Source: an uncultured Clostridia bacterium (lineage in GTDB: Bacteria; Bacillota; Clostridia; Christensenellales; Borkfalkiaceae). Taken from it: DNA of 6,744 nt. The DNA lies in NCBI GenBank assembly GCA_947629605.1, contig CANREK010000077.1, positions 1 to 6,744 of the forward strand, in the 5' to 3' direction. A program made the translations under genes and the position numbers. The notes beneath the pieces are model-generated. The model was not told where the DNA came from. It made no database searches and saw only the letters and a list, made by a program, of their open reading frames with translations. This document shows positions 5,633 through 6,744 of this stretch, piece after piece; positions within the stretch are counted from its first letter, which is position 1; each line of letters starts with the position of its first letter.

Positions 5633-5806
5633 TGAGCGCTCCGCGCTCATGCTGAGCGTAGCGAAGCATCCCATTAGACCTACGGAAGCACAATGTTTCT
5701 CCGCCCGTTTGCTGGGATTCTTCGGTCGCTACGCTCCCTCAGAATGAGCGGGTTGTCCTACGGACCATTCCGATTGCGTCATGGTGAGCTCCGTCGAACC
5801 ATCACC
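5633..5806 (+). repeat. Composite repeat: ATGCT palindrome, GTTTGCTGGG module, TACGGACCATTC module
   Basis: Four units lie in order. A hairpin TGAGCGC-TCC-GCGCTCA (5633-5649) comes first. Next is ATGCT...AGCAT (5649-5669), followed by AGACCTACGGA. Then GTTTCTCCGCCCGTTTGCTG begins a module at 5695, with ATTCT...AGAAT at 5717-5745. Last is the 48-base TACGGACCATTC module (5759-5806), nearly identical to 776-823. The first two palindromes recur in the same order at 6501-6597. Confidence 0.8.
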
Positions 5807-5827
5807 GCAGCAAGCCCTACCCCCTAC

Positions 5828-5920
5828 GGGGGGAGGGTGGCACGGCATAGCCGTGACGGATGGGGGGCATGCCTTCCCCTTGGGGGGAAGGTGGCGCGTT
5901 ATCACCGCGACGAAAGAGGG
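5828..5920 (+). repeat. Two GGGTGGCACGG-type repeat units
   Basis: Unit one contains GAGGGTGGCACGGC-ATA-GCCGTGACGGA (hairpin arms 5841-5846 and 5850-5855). Unit two contains GAAGGTGGCGCG and CGCGACGAAAGAGGGG. A hairpin CCTTCCCC/GGGGAAGG (5872-5891) joins them. The same outline, with another stem, occurs at 3151-3175 (GAGGGTGTCAC-GCA-GTGACGGGAGG). Confidence 0.65.
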
Positions 5921-5932
5921 GAGCGTTCCCCG

Positions 5933-5976
5933 CCTCAGTCTCGCTCCGCTCGACAGCTCCTCCCCAAGGAGGAGCC
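5933..5976 (+). repeat. CCTCAGTC...GACAGCTCC double-hairpin repeat, copy 2
   Basis: This has the same outline as 2956-3003: CCTCAGTC, a variable centre, CGACAGCTCC, then a hairpin GCTCCTCC-CCAA-GGAGGAGC (5956-5975). Stem bases differ from copy 1 but pairing is kept. Further small palindromes follow (CCGCC-TAC-GGCGG at 5992-6004 and CCCC-AAAA-GGGG at 6012-6023). Confidence 0.7.
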
Positions 5977-6040
5977 ATATCCCCCCCACCACCGCCTACG
6001 GCGGAGCCTCCCCCCAAAAGGGGTAGGCCTCAGAATGAGT

Positions 6041-6063
6041 GGCGGGCAAAATGCCCGCCGCGC
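6041..6063. repeat. GGCGGGCA/TGCCCGCC hairpin downstream of yhbY
   Basis: An eight-base perfect stem with an AAA loop is followed by GCGC. It is identical in stem and right flank to the core of the ktrA terminator (4026-4048). In the yhbY direction no U-run follows, so it is not a convincing terminator, though it could protect the 3' end of the transcript. Confidence 0.6.
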
Positions 6064-6096
6064 ATCGACTGCCCATACAAGGAGCAAAAATGGCGT

Positions 6097-6390
6097 TTAA
6101 TACGCAATATGTTCGATTTTTTCCTTGTGCGAGTAGCGATAGAAGATGGCCTTGCGGCCGATGACGGCGACGAGTTCGGCATGCAGAAGCTCGGCGAGAT
6201 CGACGGCGAGATTTTCCCCATCCTCGCCCGCCGCGGGGAGAAGGGTCACCTTGATGAGCTCCCGCGCTTCGAGAGCGTTGGAGAGGCTCTCGACGAGATT
6301 GTCGGTGATCCCCTCCTTTCCGACCTGCCCGATGGGCTTCATCGTGCTCGCCATCGACTTCAAATTTGCACGTTGTTTGGATGTAAACAT
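6097..6390 (-). CDS. yhbY: YhbY family RNA-binding protein (CRM domain)
   Basis: This small CRM-domain protein belongs to a family found with pre-50S ribosomal particles and thought to act in large-subunit assembly. At 97 residues it is a complete single-domain member. Family landmarks are present in order: LTxKQR-like start (MFTSKQRANLKSMA, 1-14), the loop GQVGKEGI (21-28) with GKEG as the RNA-contact GxxG-type turn, LEARELIKV (40-48), and VIGRKAIFYR (77-86). The ATG at 6388-6390 is preceded by AAGGAG seven bases upstream, within an A-rich leader. In many Bacillota yhbY sits with nadD, obg or rsfS; here it stands alone amid repeats. I could not identify a promoter. The nearest good terminator on its strand is at 5593-5615. 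Confidence 0.93.
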   Translation of the reverse strand: MFTSKQRANLKSMASTMKPIGQVGKEGITDNLVESLSNALEARELIKVTLLPAAGEDGENLAVDLAELLHAELVAVIGRKAIFYRYSHKEKIEHIAY

Positions 6391-6442
6391 GATTTTTCTC
6401 CTTTTTTTGTGGAATGATGGGGTGGCATGCTGCCCCGCGAGG

Positions 6443-6492
6443 TTCTTCGGATTTGCACCCTTGCTCTTTACGACTTTTCGGCTCAGAATGAC
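6443..6492 (+). repeat. ATNNT/ANNAT palindrome, imperfect copy
   Basis: GTTCTTCGG (6442-6450) and GGCTCAGAATGAC (6480-6492) are the arms. The inner TTCT/AGAA pair holds, but the first position is G rather than A, so this copy has decayed slightly. It lies just upstream of yhbY, in its expected promoter zone. Confidence 0.55.
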
Positions 6493-6500
6493 GCGGGGCC

Positions 6501-6597
6501 GCTCATGCTGAACGAACGTGAAGCATCCCGTCAGACCTACGGAGCAACTACTTCCGTAGGTTTGCTGGGATTCTTCGCCTACGGCTCAGAATGAGCG
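6501..6597 (+). repeat. Composite repeat: ATGCT palindrome plus TTTGCTGGGATTCT palindrome
   Basis: ATGCT (6505-6509) pairs with AGCAT (6522-6526), followed by AGACCTACGGA. After a short CTACTTCCGTAGG link comes TTTGCTGGG with ATTCT (6570-6574) and AGAAT (6588-6592). The order matches 5645-5750. Confidence 0.8.
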
Positions 6598-6621
6598 TGC
6601 GCCGCGGCGCACGCCTTTTTT
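6595..6621 (+). terminator. Strong orphan Rho-independent terminator, plus strand
   Basis: GCGTGCGCCGCGGCGCACGC (6595-6614) is a perfect palindrome with a 9-base stem, followed by C and six T. It has all features of an intrinsic terminator in the plus direction, yet no plus-strand gene lies between ktrA's own terminator and here. It overlaps the end of a repeat module. Confidence 0.65.
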
Positions 6622-6660
6622 GCCCCCTCCCGAGGAGGGGGATCAAGGGGGTGGGCAACG
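6620..6660 (-). repeat. CCCCTCC/GGAGGGG hairpin with TTGCCCACCCC motif
   Basis: The hairpin CCCCCTCC-CGA-GGAGGGGG (6623-6641) is followed by a stretch reading TTGCCCACCCCC on the minus strand. TTGCCCACCCC also occurs at 3021-3031, next to another CTCCGAGGG segment. It is therefore another interspersed unit, inverted here. Confidence 0.55.
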
Positions 6661-6710
6661 CATTCTAAATTACTGCGCGTGGCAGGGTCTCCCTGCCTAA
6701 GCGCACCCTA

Positions 6711-6744
6711 TTTGGTACCCTACGGGAACCTTAATGTCCTTGCA
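6711..6744 (-). repeat. 34-base inverted repeat, right copy (reaches window end)
   Basis: Starts TTTGGTACCC and ends AATGTCCTTGCA. It is the reverse complement of 2745-2778 with one mismatch. Because it reaches the last base of the window, the repeat may be longer. Confidence 0.85.

Noticed and set aside
5693..6100. Plus-strand open frame of 135 codons in the repeat block
   Set aside because: It runs through at least four interspersed repeats; the product is low-complexity and repeat-derived.
6079..6164. AAGGAG five bases before an ATG at 6090 (24-codon plus-strand frame)
   Set aside because: The ribosome-site look is good but the frame is tiny and lies antisense to the yhbY 3' end; no support for translation.
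5860..6417. Plus-strand open frame of 185 codons
   Set aside because: The first half is repeats and the second half is antisense to yhbY, which has a clear family match and ribosome site.
6413..6438. GGGGTGGC/GCTGCCCC inverted repeat as an operator for yhbY
   Set aside because: It needs two G-U pairs and has only a two-base loop; no nearby promoter could be defined.
551..6597. Possible CRISPR array, because of many repeated palindromes
   Set aside because: Copies are irregularly spaced, in both orientations and of unequal length, with no regular spacers or cas genes.

Overview
The window looks like part of a chromosome from an uncultivated member of the Clostridia (Bacillota), probably a gut lineage. 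The basis is indirect: AGGAGG-type ribosome binding sites, sigma-A-like promoters, a KtrAB-type potassium system, a Clostridia-style YhbY protein, and GC-rich codons beside AT-rich regulatory DNA. I cannot name a genus.

Five genes are supported. From left to right they are the N-terminal part of a tyrosine recombinase (minus strand, cut by the left edge), ktrB (plus, K+ channel-like subunit), ktrA (plus, NAD/nucleotide-binding RCK gating subunit), a double-zinc-ribbon multi-pass membrane protein of unknown function (minus, convergent with ktrA), and yhbY (minus, CRM-domain ribosome-associated RNA-binding protein). ktrB and ktrA together form one uptake system: KtrB makes the pore and a KtrA ring gates it. 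The other genes have no evident functional link to it.

The genes cover only about 60 percent of the window. The other 2.6 kb lies in five stretches (about 440-1135, 2534-3347, 4002-4108, 5468-6096 and 6391-6744). All but the short 4002-4108 gap are packed with short palindromic repeats of several families, often nested or in a fixed order. The commonest family has terminal five-base arms of form ATNNT / ANNAT. In the copies read here the two central bases differ from copy to copy (TC, CC, GC, GG), but both arms always change together, so pairing is preserved. This compensatory pattern is the strongest unexplained structure in the window. Repeats separate ktrB from ktrA by 814 bases, lie between the yhbY stop codon and the nearest good terminator, and in one place split an older hairpin element.

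The second point of interest is the promoter of the zinc-ribbon membrane protein. A perfect TTGACA and a TAGAAT are separated by a 19-base spacer containing nine consecutive G. Slippage of that run would change the spacer length, so this is a candidate phase-variable promoter.

No rRNA, tRNA, CRISPR array or complete insertion sequence was seen.
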